A stretch of 64,000 nt of DNA from Elioraea sp051860475 (GCF_051860475.1 NZ_JBHYDW010000001.1:47172-111171), one strand, 5' to 3'. Positions 43,049 to 52,522 are shown, counted from the first letter of the stretch. Translations and numbers: made by a program. Notes: a model not told the origin generated them from the letters alone.

Positions 43049-43795
43049 ATGAACCGGATCGATCTGGAAGGCCGCGTCGCTGTGGTGACCGGCGGGGCGC
43101 AGGGCATCGGCCGCGCCATCGCCGAGCGCATCGCGCTGAGCGGGGCGAGGGTCGAGATCTGGGATCTCGACGGGGCGATGGCCGCCTCGACGGCCACGGC
43201 GATCGGCGATGCCGCGCGGTCGCGCGCGGTGGACGTGACCGACCTCGACGCCGTGGAGGCGGCGGCGGAGGCTTGCGCCTCCGAGACCGGACCCTGCGAC
43301 ATCCTCGTCACCTCGGCCGGCATCGCCGGACCGAACGCCAAGACCTGGGAGTATCCGCTCTCGGAGTGGCAGCGCATCATGCGCATCAATCTCGACGGCA
43401 CGATGCATTGCTGCCGGGCGCTGCTGCCCGGCATGGTCGCGCGCAACTACGGCCGCGTCGTGCTGATCGCCTCGATCGCGGGCAAGGAGGGCAACCCGAA
43501 CGCGGCCGCCTACTCGGCCTCGAAGGCGGCGGTGATCGCGCTCGCGAAGTCGCTCGGCAAGGAATGCGCGGACCGCGACATCGCCGTGAACGCGATCACG
43601 CCGGCCGCGGCGCGCACGCGCATCTTCGACCAGATGAGCCCGCAGCACATCGAGTTCATGCTGTCGAAAATCCCGCGCGGGCGCTTCGTCGAGGTCACCG
43701 AGATCGCGGCGATGGTCGCCTGGCTCGTCTCGGCCGAGAACAGCTTCACCACCGGGGCGGTGTTCGACCTCTCCGGCGGCCGCGCGACCTACTGA
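43049..43795 (+). CDS. short-chain dehydrogenase/reductase
   Basis: A 248-residue classical SDR. The cofactor motif is TGGAQGIG, 'DILVTSAGIAG' is the N-A-G-like stabilising motif (S in place of N), and the active site is YSASK with an upstream Ser in 'VLIASIAG'. 'EIWDLDG' after strand 2 has an acidic residue, which favours NAD over NADP. The start at 43049 fits the family and follows GGGGACGG. The hydrolase gene begins five bases after its stop, so the two are an operon, perhaps degrading a hydroxy acid or ester. Confidence 0.9.
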   Translation: MNRIDLEGRVAVVTGGAQGIGRAIAERIALSGARVEIWDLDGAMAASTATAIGDAARSRAVDVTDLDAVEAAAEACASETGPCDILVTSAGIAGPNAKTWEYPLSEWQRIMRINLDGTMHCCRALLPGMVARNYGRVVLIASIAGKEGNPNAAAYSASKAAVIALAKSLGKECADRDIAVNAITPAAARTRIFDQMSPQHIEFMLSKIPRGRFVEVTEIAAMVAWLVSAENSFTTGAVFDLSGGRATY

Positions 43796-43799
43796 CGCA

Positions 43800-44648
43800 A
43801 TGGTACCACCCTTCGCCCATGCCGATGGTGTCGCGCCGCGCGCGATCGGCCGGCTCGAGCGCGGCGACTGCGCGATCCACTACGAGGTGACCGGCGAGGG
43901 CCCGGCGATCGTGTTCGCGCACGGGCTCGGCGGCAACCACCTGTCGTGGTGGCAGCAGGTGGCGGCGTTCTGCCCGCGCTATACCTGCATCACCTTCAGC
44001 CATCGCGGCTTCTTCCCCTCGACGGCGCCGCCATCGGGCGTCGATCCCGCGGCCTATGCCGGCGACCTTGCAGCCCTGCTCGATCACCTGCGGCTGGATC
44101 GGGTGCGCGTCGTTGCCCAGTCGATGGGGGGCTGGACAGCGCTCAACCTCACGCTCGCCGCGCCCGAGCGCATCGCCGCCCTGGTGATGGCGGCGACCGC
44201 TGGGCCGATCGACCTCGCGCGCTCGGATGCCTCGGGCGGGGCGGAGTTCGCGGCTTGGCGCGAGCGCGCCGGCAGCCGGAACGAGACGCTGGAGGCCGGC
44301 GTGCATCCGGCCATGGGGGCGCGTGCGGCGGCGGAGCAGCCGGCGCTGCATTACCTCTACCGCGCGCTCGATACGCTGAGCGCGGGGCTCGACAAGGAGG
44401 CGCTGCGCAGGCGGCTGCACGCGGCGCGCGACAAGCCGCCGGAGGTGCTGGCTTCGGTCGCGACACCGACGCTCTGGATCACCGGCGAGGAGGACGTCGT
44501 GTTCCCGTCGCTCCTGGCGCCCGGACTTGCGGCGCGGATGCCGAACGCACGTCACGTCTCGGTACCGCGCGCGGGCCACTCCGCCTATTTCGAGCGTGCA
44601 GGCACGTTCAACGAGATCGTCGGTACGTTCCTCGACGAGGCCGTGTGA
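43800..44648 (+). CDS. alpha/beta hydrolase
   Basis: A 282-residue hydrolase. The nucleophile elbow is 'VVAQSMGGWTALNLTLAAPE' (S in QSMGG), the oxyanion region 'IVFAHGLGGNHLSWWQQ', and the base histidine in 'PRAGHSAYFERAG'. The acid is in 'ITGEEDVVFP'. The pattern is that of the 3-oxoadipate enol-lactonase/esterase group. It lies five bases after the SDR gene and converges on the GST gene. Substrate unknown. Confidence 0.88.
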   Translation: MVPPFAHADGVAPRAIGRLERGDCAIHYEVTGEGPAIVFAHGLGGNHLSWWQQVAAFCPRYTCITFSHRGFFPSTAPPSGVDPAAYAGDLAALLDHLRLDRVRVVAQSMGGWTALNLTLAAPERIAALVMAATAGPIDLARSDASGGAEFAAWRERAGSRNETLEAGVHPAMGARAAAEQPALHYLYRALDTLSAGLDKEALRRRLHAARDKPPEVLASVATPTLWITGEEDVVFPSLLAPGLAARMPNARHVSVPRAGHSAYFERAGTFNEIVGTFLDEAV

Positions 44649-44650
44649 AC

Positions 44651-45307
44651 TCAGGCCGGTTCGCGCTCGCGCTCGGCCATCATGCGCTTGAATGCGGGTC
44701 GGTCGTGGCAGGCAGAGAGCCAGCGACGCAGCGCCGGCGCGTCCGCGAACAGTTCCGGCGCCGGCATCGCATAGCGCACAACCTCGGCGACGTTGATGTC
44801 GGCGACGGTGAAGCGCCCGCCGACCACGAAGCCGCTCGTCGCGAGGTGCTGGTCGAGTACCGCGAACGGTGCACGCAGCGCCGCGACCGCGGCCTCCGCC
44901 ACGGCCGGATCGCGCTCCGCGGGTGGCCTGCCGACGCGGTGATACAGGATCTGGATCGAATGCGGCTCGACCTCGGTCGCGGCCCAGAGCGCCCACATCC
45001 CCATCAGGCCGTCCTCGGCATGATCGGCCGGACCGAGCGCGCCACCGTGCTTGCGCGCGAGATGGAGGTTGATCGCGAGCGACTCGTGCAGGATCAGCCC
45101 GTCATCGTCGACCGACGGCACATGCCCGTTCGGGTTGATCGCCAGGAACGTGGGCGAACGCGTGTTCAAGGGTGCATCCGGCGCTTGCGGATCGGCGAGT
45201 CGGTAGGCCTGGATCACCGGTACGTGGCGGAACTCCAGGCCCATTTCGAAGGCGAGCCAGATGTTGCGCGAGGCGCGCGAGCGATAGACGCCGTAGATGG
45301 TGAGCAT
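44651..45307 (-). CDS. glutathione S-transferase family protein
   Basis: A 218-residue GST. The thioredoxin-like domain starts 'MLTIYGVYRSRASRNIWLAF', with Ser/Arg near the usual glutathione-activating Ser position, and contains 'NPNGHVPSVDDDGLILHESL', the cis-Pro and E-S glutathione-binding motifs. The helical domain has 'VVGGRFTVADINVAEVVRY', the N-capping 'f..ADi' motif. It probably conjugates or reduces electrophiles. It ends three bases from the converging hydrolase and is divergent from the gamma-glutamyltransferase gene, a possible link through glutathione. Confidence 0.92.
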   Translation of the reverse strand: MLTIYGVYRSRASRNIWLAFEMGLEFRHVPVIQAYRLADPQAPDAPLNTRSPTFLAINPNGHVPSVDDDGLILHESLAINLHLARKHGGALGPADHAEDGLMGMWALWAATEVEPHSIQILYHRVGRPPAERDPAVAEAAVAALRAPFAVLDQHLATSGFVVGGRFTVADINVAEVVRYAMPAPELFADAPALRRWLSACHDRPAFKRMMAEREREPA

Positions 45308-45425
45308 CGAGCGAGGTCCCCCCGTGGCACGACGATCGCCGCCGTCACGGGCCCCGTCAAGCCGGCCGCCTTGCGGGCGCGCATCGACCATGCAGGATGG
45401 CGCAAGACGCAGACGGAGCCATGAC

Positions 45426-47123
45426 GTGACCCAAGCCACCTGGCGCAACCGCGCCGCGACGACGTTCGACTGCGAGAAGCGCCCCGCGACCGGTACGCGC
45501 GGCATGGTGGTGACCAATCATCCGCTCGCCTCCGCCGCCGGCGCCGAGATGCTCGCCGCCGGCGGCAACGCGGTGGACGCGGCGGTCGCGGCGCTGTTCA
45601 CGCTCACCGTCGTCGAGCCGATGATGGTGGGCATTCTCGGCGGCGGGCTGACGCATCTGCGCCTGCCCGATGGCAGTCACCGCATCATCGACGGGCTGCC
45701 GACGGCACCGGCGGCAACGCGGCCGGACATCTTCCGCCCGGTCTCCGACACCCTGCCGACCTATCTCGACACGGAAGGGCGAGAGAACGCGGTCGGCCCG
45801 AAGGCGGCCGCCGCCCCCGGCGCGCTGCCGTCCTGGTGCGAGACGCTGGCGCGCTTCGGCACGATGCCGCTCGCCGACGTGATGGAGCCGGCGATCCGGC
45901 ACGCATCGCGCGGCTTCCGCATCACGCCGTTCCTGCACGAGTGCATTGCCGACACGGCGGCCGATCTCGCCCGCGATGCCGAGATCGCGCGGCTCTATCT
46001 GCCGGATGGTGCGCCGCTCGCGGCCGGCAGCCGTCTGGTGCAGGGCGACTACGCCGAGGTGCTGCGCGACATCGTGCGCGAGGGGCCGGCCGTGCTGCAC
46101 GGCGGTGCGCTCGGCCGCGTCGTGGCGGATCATTTCGCCCGGGCGGGCGGCTTCCTGAGCCTCGCCGACCTCAGCGTCTACCGCACGGTCGAGCGCGAGG
46201 TCGTGCGCGGGACCTATCGCGGCGTCGAGATCATCGGCCCGCCGCCGCCCTCCTCGGGCGGCGTGCACATCGTTCAGATGCTGAACATCCTGGAGGGCTA
46301 CGACATCCGGAGCCTCGGCTTCGGCACGGACGCGACGCTGCACCTGATCGCCGAGGCGCTGAAGATCGCCTTCGCCGACCGCAAGGCCGCCACCGGCGAC
46401 CCGGCCTTCGTGGCCACACCGGTCGCGCGGCTGCTCGACAAGGCCTATGCGGCGGAGCGCCGCGCGGTGATCGATCCGGCGCGCGCCCAGACGTGGGGGG
46501 CTGCGGTGGCGATGCTGGAATCCGCCAACACCACGCACATCACCGTGGCCGATGCGGAGGGCTGCATCGTCTGCTCGACCCAGACCATCAACAGCCTGTT
46601 CGGCGCGCGCATCATCGTGCCCGGCACCGGGATGGTGGCGAACAATCACATGTACCTGTTCGACCCGCATCCGGGAAACACGCTGTCGATCGCGCCGGGC
46701 AAGCGGGTGACGACCTCGATGTCGCCGATGATCGCGCTCGCGGGCGGACGGCCGCGCTACGCGCTCGGCCTGCCCGGTGGCCTGCGCATCTTCGGCTCGG
46801 CGATGCAGGCCTTCCTCGACCTGATCGATCACGGCATGACGTTGCAGGAGGCGGTGGAGGCGCCGCGGCTCTGGACCCAGGGCCATACGGTCGAGGTCGA
46901 GTCAGAGTTCCCGGAGGCGGTGCGCGACGGCCTGCGCGCGCGCGGCCACGAGATCGTCGTGCTGCCGCATGTCGCGAGCGGCATGAACGCGATCGAGTTC
47001 CACACTGACGGGTCGATGACGGGGGCCGCGTGCTGGCGCGCCGACGGCACGCCGATCGGCGTCAGCGGCGGCCATGCGCGCAAGGGCGTGCGGTTCTGGC
47101 CCGATCGGGCGAAGACAGCCTGA
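45426..47123 (+). CDS. gamma-glutamyltransferase family protein (no signal peptide)
   Basis: A 565-residue Ntn-hydrolase. Autocleavage should occur before Thr369 in 'ESANTTHITVADAEG', giving a large subunit (1-368) and a small one. 'GMVVTNHPLASAAGAEMLAA' and 'GGNAVDAAVAA' begin the family, 'GPPPPSSGGVHIVQMLNILE' and 'GKRVTTSMSPMIAL' hold active-site loops. The GTG start at 45426 has GGAG seven bases upstream; longer readings are Arg-rich and unlikely. Without a signal peptide it should act in the cytosol. Members hydrolyse glutathione, other gamma-glutamyl amides, or cephalosporin-like amides; the exact activity is open. Confidence 0.9.
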   Translation: MTQATWRNRAATTFDCEKRPATGTRGMVVTNHPLASAAGAEMLAAGGNAVDAAVAALFTLTVVEPMMVGILGGGLTHLRLPDGSHRIIDGLPTAPAATRPDIFRPVSDTLPTYLDTEGRENAVGPKAAAAPGALPSWCETLARFGTMPLADVMEPAIRHASRGFRITPFLHECIADTAADLARDAEIARLYLPDGAPLAAGSRLVQGDYAEVLRDIVREGPAVLHGGALGRVVADHFARAGGFLSLADLSVYRTVEREVVRGTYRGVEIIGPPPPSSGGVHIVQMLNILEGYDIRSLGFGTDATLHLIAEALKIAFADRKAATGDPAFVATPVARLLDKAYAAERRAVIDPARAQTWGAAVAMLESANTTHITVADAEGCIVCSTQTINSLFGARIIVPGTGMVANNHMYLFDPHPGNTLSIAPGKRVTTSMSPMIALAGGRPRYALGLPGGLRIFGSAMQAFLDLIDHGMTLQEAVEAPRLWTQGHTVEVESEFPEAVRDGLRARGHEIVVLPHVASGMNAIEFHTDGSMTGAACWRADGTPIGVSGGHARKGVRFWPDRAKTA

Positions 47124-47165
47124 TCGCAGCGTTCGCGCGCGGCCGCCCCACAAGCCCCGCGCGCA

Positions 47166-49622
47166 TCACACGTCCAGGTTCGCGACCTTCAGCGCGTTCT
47201 CGACGATGAACTCGCGCCGCGGCTCGACCACGTCGCCCATCAGCGTGGTGAACACGTCGCCCGCCTCCTCGGCGGCGCCGATCCGCACCTGAAGCAGGCT
47301 GCGGTTGGCGGGATCGAGCGTCGTCTCCCAGAGCTGATCGGGGTTCATCTCGCCCAAGCCCTTGAAGCGCTGGATGGTCAATCCCTTGCGGCCGGTCTCG
47401 GTCACGGCCTCAGTCAGGCCCACGGGGCCTGAGACCATGCGCTCCGTGGCGCCCACGCGCCAGACCGCCGGACGTGACCACAGCGCAGCGAGGTCGGCGC
47501 GCTCGCCATCCAGACGCCGCGCCTCCGCGCTTTGCAGCAGCGTGCCGTCGAGCACATAGCGCTCGGTCACGCCACGCAGCGTGCGGCTGAACACCGTCAC
47601 CCCGTCCTCGGCGACACCGCGCCAGCCGCGATCGGCCTCGCGCTCCTGCGCATCGAGCCGGCGCGCGACGGTGGCCGCGATGTCGCCCGCGCGCGCCGGA
47701 TCGGACAGCAGAGAGAGCGAGAGCCCGCCGATGATTGCCGCCTGCTCGATCAGCGCAGCAGGCGCGGCTGCGGCCAGGCGCAGGATGGCGCCACGCTGCG
47801 CACGCGCACGGTCCACCACCGCGCGCAGCGCCTCGCCGGCGAGCGGCGCGGCCTCGGCTGGGGTCAGGCTGGCGCCCTCGAGCGCCCGCTCGACCAGGTA
47901 GGCCTCGAGCGCCCGGTCGTCCTTCAGGTAGCGTTCCTCGTTGCCGCGCTTGGCGCGATAGAGCGGAGGCTGGGCGATGTAGAGATGCCCGCGCTCGACC
48001 AGCTCCGGCATCTGGCGGAAGAAGAACGTCAGCAGCAGCGTGCGGATGTGCGAGCCGTCCACGTCCGCGTCGGTCATGATGACGATCTTGTGGTAGCGCA
48101 GCTTGCCGAGGTCGAAGCCGCCCTCCTCGGGCGCGCCGCGGCCGATCCCGGTGCCGAGCGCGGTCACCAGCGTGCCGATCTCCGCCGAGTGCAGCATGCG
48201 GTCGAAGCGCGCGCGCTCGACGTTCAGGATCTTGCCGCGCAAGGGCAGGATCGCCTGGAAGGCACGGTTGCGCCCCTGCTTGGCCGAGCCGCCCGCGCTG
48301 TCGCCCTCGACGATGAAGAGCTCGGAATGGCGCGGGTCGCGCTCCTGGCAGTCGGCGAGCTTGCCGGGCAGCGAGGAGACGTCGAGCACGCCCTTGCGGC
48401 GCGTGAGTTCCCGCGCCTTGCGCGCTGCCTCGCGCGCGGCGGCCGCCTCGGCCATCTTGCCGAGGATGCGCTTGGTTTCCGCCGGATGCGTCTCGAACCA
48501 GTGCGACAGCGCGTCCGCGACCAGTGCCTGTACCACCGGCTGCACCTCGGAGGAGACGAGCTTGTCCTTCGTCTGCGAAGAGAATTTCGGGTCGGGAACC
48601 TTCGCCGACAGCACCGCGGTGAGGCCCTCGCGCATGTCCTCGGCCTGGATCTCCACCTTGTCCTTGCGCGAGAGCACCTCCGGGGCGACGCGGTTGATGG
48701 TGCGCGTCAGCGCGGCGCGGAAGCCGGCAAGATGCGCGCCGCCGTCGCGCTGCGGGATGTTGTTGGTGAAGCAGAGCATCGTCTCGGTGTAGCTGTCGTT
48801 CCACGACAGCGCCATTTCGACGGTGATCCCGTCACGCTCGGCGCGGAACGCGATCGGCCGGTCGATCAGCGGCTTGTGCGCGCGGTCGAGATACTGCTGG
48901 AACGCGATCAGCCCGCCCTCGTAGCGCAGTTCGTGCCGCACCGGCGGGACATGACGCGCGTCCGTCAGCACGATCGCCACGCCGGAGTTGAGGAAGGCGA
49001 GCTCGCGCAGCCGACGCTCCAGCCGCGCGAAGTCGAACTCGATGTTGGTGAACACGGACGGGCTCGGCAGGAAGCTCACCTGCGTGCCGGTGCGACCGGG
49101 CGGATCGGCTGGTCCCACCACCGCGAGCGGCGCCTCGGGCTCGCCGCCATCGACGAAGCGCATGGAGTGCTCGACGCCGTTGCGCCAGACCCGCACCTCG
49201 AGCCAGTCGGAGAGCGCGGTGACGACCGAGACGCCGACCCCGTGCAACCCGCCCGAGACCTTGTAGCTGTTCTGGTCGAACTTGCCGCCGGCGTGCAGCG
49301 TGGTCATCACCACCTCGACGGCGGAGACGCCCTCCTCTGGGTGGATGTCGGTCGGGATCCCCCGCCCGTCATCGGCGACCGTGACCGAGCCGTCGCCGTT
49401 CAGCGTCACCTCGACGCGCGTGGCATGACCCGCCAGCGCCTCGTCGATGGCGTTGTCGACCACCTCGAACACCATGTGGTGGAGGCCCGAGCCGTCATCG
49501 GTGTCGCCGATATACATGCCCGGCCGCTTGCGCACGGCATCGAGCCCTCGGAGCACGCGGATCGAGGCCGCGGAGTAGGAGCCTTCGGGCGGCGGAGGAA
49601 GCGCCCGGGCGGGTTCGCTCAT
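47166..49622 (-). CDS. gyrB: DNA gyrase subunit B
   Basis: An 818-residue type II topoisomerase subunit. GHKL ATPase motifs are 'FEVVDNAIDEALAGHA', 'VADDGRGIPTDIHPEEG' and 'GGLHGVGVSVVTALSDW'; the Toprim domain has 'FIVEGDSAGGSAKQGRNR' and 'IMTDADVDGSHIRTLLL'; the C-terminal gyrase B domain has 'QRFKGLGEMNPDQLWETT'. It introduces negative supercoils with GyrA. The start at 49622 is downstream of an AT-richer stretch (49623-49668) between recF and gyrB. Confidence 0.96.
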   Translation of the reverse strand: MSEPARALPPPPEGSYSAASIRVLRGLDAVRKRPGMYIGDTDDGSGLHHMVFEVVDNAIDEALAGHATRVEVTLNGDGSVTVADDGRGIPTDIHPEEGVSAVEVVMTTLHAGGKFDQNSYKVSGGLHGVGVSVVTALSDWLEVRVWRNGVEHSMRFVDGGEPEAPLAVVGPADPPGRTGTQVSFLPSPSVFTNIEFDFARLERRLRELAFLNSGVAIVLTDARHVPPVRHELRYEGGLIAFQQYLDRAHKPLIDRPIAFRAERDGITVEMALSWNDSYTETMLCFTNNIPQRDGGAHLAGFRAALTRTINRVAPEVLSRKDKVEIQAEDMREGLTAVLSAKVPDPKFSSQTKDKLVSSEVQPVVQALVADALSHWFETHPAETKRILGKMAEAAAAREAARKARELTRRKGVLDVSSLPGKLADCQERDPRHSELFIVEGDSAGGSAKQGRNRAFQAILPLRGKILNVERARFDRMLHSAEIGTLVTALGTGIGRGAPEEGGFDLGKLRYHKIVIMTDADVDGSHIRTLLLTFFFRQMPELVERGHLYIAQPPLYRAKRGNEERYLKDDRALEAYLVERALEGASLTPAEAAPLAGEALRAVVDRARAQRGAILRLAAAAPAALIEQAAIIGGLSLSLLSDPARAGDIAATVARRLDAQEREADRGWRGVAEDGVTVFSRTLRGVTERYVLDGTLLQSAEARRLDGERADLAALWSRPAVWRVGATERMVSGPVGLTEAVTETGRKGLTIQRFKGLGEMNPDQLWETTLDPANRSLLQVRIGAAEEAGDVFTTLMGDVVEPRREFIVENALKVANLDV

Positions 49623-49668
49623 CGCGTTGATTTTCCTAAGTATTTTTCCCCGATGCTGGGGAGGTGCA

Positions 49669-50835
49669 TTATACCCTGGACGGCACCGGATGGGCAGACC
49701 CGAGCCCGATCGGATCGAGCATGCCTCCCTCCACCCGGAAGGCTTCCGAGCCGCCGGCGAGCGGGGCGAACACGCGCGCATCGGTCCCCGTGAGGAAGGC
49801 CTGCGCCGGCAGTCCGGCGAGCGCCGCGAACAATGCCTCGCGCCGCGGTGCGTCGAGATGGGCCGCCACCTCGTCGAGCAGCAGGATCGGCGCGAAGCCG
49901 CGCGCCTCGGCGATCAGCGCGGCGTGGCCGAGCACGACGGAGACCAGCAGGACCTTCTGCTCGCCGGTCGAGCAGAGCGCGGCGGGAAGGTTCTTGGGCG
50001 CGTGGATCAGCGCAAGATCGGCGCGGTGCGGTCCGATCCGCGCCGAGCCGGACGCGGCATCCGTTGTCCGCCCCTCGCGCAGGCGCAGGCGCAGCGCGTC
50101 CTCGGCGGCAAGCGCCGGACCGGCCTCGAGTGCGGCGACCCAGTCGCAGACGACCTCGGCACGGGCGGCCGGGAACGCGCCCACGACCCGGGCCGCGAGG
50201 GCGCGGTTCAGCCGCGCGACCAGCTCCCGCCGTGCGGCCGCGACGGCGATGCCGTGCCGCGCCATCGCGTCTTCCAGCCCGTCGAGCCAGGCCGGATCGG
50301 CGCGGCCGGCGAGCAGGCGGTTGCGCTCGGCCAGCGCGGTCTCGTAGGCGGCGACCTCGCGCGCATGCGCGGGCTCGATCGCCCAGACCAGGCGGTCGAG
50401 GAACCGCCGCCGCCCCGCCGCGCCGTCCAGGAACAGCCGGTCCATCTGCGGCGTCAGCCACACCGCGGCGACACGCGCCGCGATCTCGGCCTGGCTGCGC
50501 GGCGCCGCGCCATCGAGCAGGAACGCGCGCCGGGTCGCGCCCGCCTCTTCGACCCCTGTGCCGAGCTCGAGTGGGCCCTCCGGGCCCGTGACGCGACCCG
50601 CAACCGCCCAGGTCGGAGCCACGCTGCCGTCCGGCTCGCGCCGCGCGAGCTCCGCGAGCCGCGCGCCGCGCAGGCCACGCCCGGGGGTGAGCAGGCTGAT
50701 CGCCTCCAGGAGGTTGGTCTTGCCAGCGCCGTTCTGGCCCACGAGCACCACGACCGGCGCGGTGAACCGCGCGGTCAGGTCCTGGTAGGAGCGGAAGCAC
50801 GTGAGCGTCAGGCGGTCGAGACGGAGAGGGGCCAT
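49669..50835 (-). CDS. recF: DNA replication and repair protein RecF
   Basis: A 388-residue SMC-like ATPase. Walker A is 'GQNGAGKTNLLEAIS', preceded by the RecF-typical 'LRLDRLTLTCFRSYQDLTAR'. 'GPHRADLALIH' is conserved, the signature region is 'STGEQKVLLVSVVLGHAALI' and Walker B is 'PILLLDEVAAHLD'. It loads RecA at gaps through RecOR. It lies 46 bases before gyrB as in many bacteria, but dnaA and dnaN are not upstream; a tRNA gene is. Confidence 0.94.
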   Translation of the reverse strand: MAPLRLDRLTLTCFRSYQDLTARFTAPVVVLVGQNGAGKTNLLEAISLLTPGRGLRGARLAELARREPDGSVAPTWAVAGRVTGPEGPLELGTGVEEAGATRRAFLLDGAAPRSQAEIAARVAAVWLTPQMDRLFLDGAAGRRRFLDRLVWAIEPAHAREVAAYETALAERNRLLAGRADPAWLDGLEDAMARHGIAVAAARRELVARLNRALAARVVGAFPAARAEVVCDWVAALEAGPALAAEDALRLRLREGRTTDAASGSARIGPHRADLALIHAPKNLPAALCSTGEQKVLLVSVVLGHAALIAEARGFAPILLLDEVAAHLDAPRREALFAALAGLPAQAFLTGTDARVFAPLAGGSEAFRVEGGMLDPIGLGSAHPVPSRV

Positions 50836-51147
50836 GGGTGAGAGATGGTGCGTGAGCGACGGGCCGGTCACGTCCGTGGCAGTGGCACGGGATTGAGGTG
50901 TCAGTCAGGCGTTGTCGCCGGACGGCGCCCACGATCCAATGCTCACCGTCCCAGGCATGGGCCGGGGACGCAGCCGGGAGCCCCGGCCTCGGTGCAATCC
51001 CGGCCCGCAGGCGGAGCGCCGCATCTGCGTCCACGCTGCGTCCACGAGCCGAGGCGGCCGCACGGTCCGCGCGCCCTGGCCGGCCGCTCCGGCCGGCTTG
51101 ACCCGCCCGCGAAACCTCGTCAGAACACCGCCTCTTCCTGGCCTTGC
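50836..51147. other. 312-base intergenic region upstream of recF and tRNA-Val
   Basis: No gene is supported. It holds GC inverted repeats (ccgggg ... ccccgg near 50960-50990, and ggccgg ... ccggcc near 51080-51096). A TTGACC at 51098-51103 with a 17-base spacer to a weak cagaac at 51121-51126 could be the tRNA promoter. Confidence 0.4.
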
Positions 51148-51222
<75 letters not shown>

Positions 51223-51235
51223 GGACCGGCGGCAC

Positions 51236-51574
51236 TCAATCCCCATCCGCACCGTACTGCACGACCCGCACCGGATCGAGCGTCACGAGCCCGCTGCCCA
51301 TCATTCGCCTGAGCTCTGGGAGGAACGCGGTGATCCGCTCCGCGGCATCGATGATCTCGATCACCAGCGGCAGGTCCTCCGACAGGCGCAGGATCTTCGC
51401 CGTGTGCAGCCGGCTCGACCGCCCATAGCCCATCGGCCCGCGCAGCACCGTCGCGCCCGCAAGCCCGATCTCGCGCGCCTTCAGCACGATCGCCTCGTAG
51501 AGCGGGCGGCCCTCATGACGGTCGCTCTCGCCGATGAAGATGCGCAGCAGGAGCGCGTCCTCGGGGATCGGCAT
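51236..51574 (-). CDS. DUF190 family protein
   Basis: A 112-residue protein with the DUF190 pattern: 'LLRIFIGESDRHEGRPLYEA', 'GLAGATVLRGPMGYGRSSRL' and 'DLPLVIEIIDAAERITAFLP'. The fold is ferredoxin/PII-like. Genes of this family are often next to crcB, as here: two crcB genes lie directly upstream on the same strand with 3-base gaps. A role in sensing or modulating fluoride export is inferred from that linkage. Confidence 0.9.
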   Translation of the reverse strand: MPIPEDALLLRIFIGESDRHEGRPLYEAIVLKAREIGLAGATVLRGPMGYGRSSRLHTAKILRLSEDLPLVIEIIDAAERITAFLPELRRMMGSGLVTLDPVRVVQYGADGD

Positions 51575-51577
51575 GAC

Positions 51578-51997
51578 CTACCTCCTCAGCCGGTTGATCC
51601 GGGTGGCGAGTGTCCATCCCAGCCACACCGCCACGAGCCACAGCACGACCGAGACGCCGACAGCGAGTGTCGCGAGCGCGGGGCGCCCGGCCTCGACCAG
51701 ACGAACGGTCTCAAGGCTGAAGATCGAGAACGTGGTGTAGCCGCCGCAGAGCCCGGTCATGACGAACTGGCGCTGGCGCGGCGAGGCGAGCAGCCGGCCA
51801 TCCGGCCCGGCGAGCGCAGCATAGATACCGATAAGGAACGATCCGGTAACGTTCACGAACAGCGTGCCCCAGGGAAAGCCCGAACCGGCCCAGTCATGCA
51901 GTGCCTCACCCGCGAGCCAGCGCGCCGTGCCGCCAAGCGCGCTGCCGAGCGCGACCGCCGCGTACAGTGCCGTGGTCTCCCGCCAGGCGGGCGACAC
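51578..51997 (-). CDS. crcB: fluoride efflux channel CrcB (copy 2)
   Basis: A 139-residue protein with four membrane helices. 'VALGSALGGTARWLAG' and 'FPWGTLFVNVTGSFLIGIYA' are the family's G-x-x-x-R and the N of the fluoride path, and 'GLCGGYTTFSIFSLETVRLV' holds the phenylalanine/Thr sodium-site motif ('GGyTTFSTF', here with Ile). Fluc channels are dimers of antiparallel subunits. The paired genes suggest a heterodimer. Confidence 0.93.
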   Translation of the reverse strand: MSPAWRETTALYAAVALGSALGGTARWLAGEALHDWAGSGFPWGTLFVNVTGSFLIGIYAALAGPDGRLLASPRQRQFVMTGLCGGYTTFSIFSLETVRLVEAGRPALATLAVGVSVVLWLVAVWLGWTLATRINRLRR

Positions 51998-52000
51998 GGC

Positions 52001-52393
52001 TCAGCCCTGCGCCGCGAGCAGGGCGCCGATTGCGAGGCCGAGCGCCGCGGCCGCCGGGCAGAGCCCCAGCGACAGCGCGGTGTTCGCCCCGGCGCGCCGC
52101 CAGTCGCCGTCGCGCGCCAGTGCAAGTGTCTGCAGGCTGAACGACGAGACCGTGGTGTAGCTGCCGAGAAAGCCGATCACCGCGAGTTGCCAGGCGTGGT
52201 CGGCGACGGGCCGGCCAAGCCCCGCCGCCGCGAGTGCGGCGATGATGCCGATCGCGAGGGCACCGCTCACATTCACCACCATCGTGCCCCAGGGGAACGT
52301 TTCGCCGACGGCGCGGCCGACCACGCCCGACAGCCAGTACCGCGCCATGCCACCGAGCGCACTGCCGAGCACGACCCAGAACACCGCGTCCAT
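52001..52393 (-). CDS. crcB: fluoride efflux channel CrcB (copy 1)
   Basis: A 130-residue four-helix protein. 'VVLGSALGGMARYWLSGVVG', 'FPWGTMVVNVSGALAIGIIA' and 'GFLGSYTTVSSFSLQTLALA' align with CrcB, but the last motif has Val for the first Phe of 'TTFSTF', so the aromatic fluoride track differs from copy 2. The ATG at 52393 has GGAGG three to four bases upstream. It heads crcB-crcB-DUF190. I saw no fluoride riboswitch in the 350 bases upstream. Confidence 0.9.
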   Translation of the reverse strand: MDAVFWVVLGSALGGMARYWLSGVVGRAVGETFPWGTMVVNVSGALAIGIIAALAAAGLGRPVADHAWQLAVIGFLGSYTTVSSFSLQTLALARDGDWRRAGANTALSLGLCPAAAALGLAIGALLAAQG

Positions 52394-52522
52394 GCCTCCG
52401 TCCCGCGCAGTCCGGACACCAGCCTCTCCGGATCGTCGCAGCGCGGCGCGCGTCGTGTCCACAGCCGGCATCCTGCGCGCCGGGCCGTCGCCGCGGTTGA
52501 GGTGCCTTGCGTGCCCTTCGCG

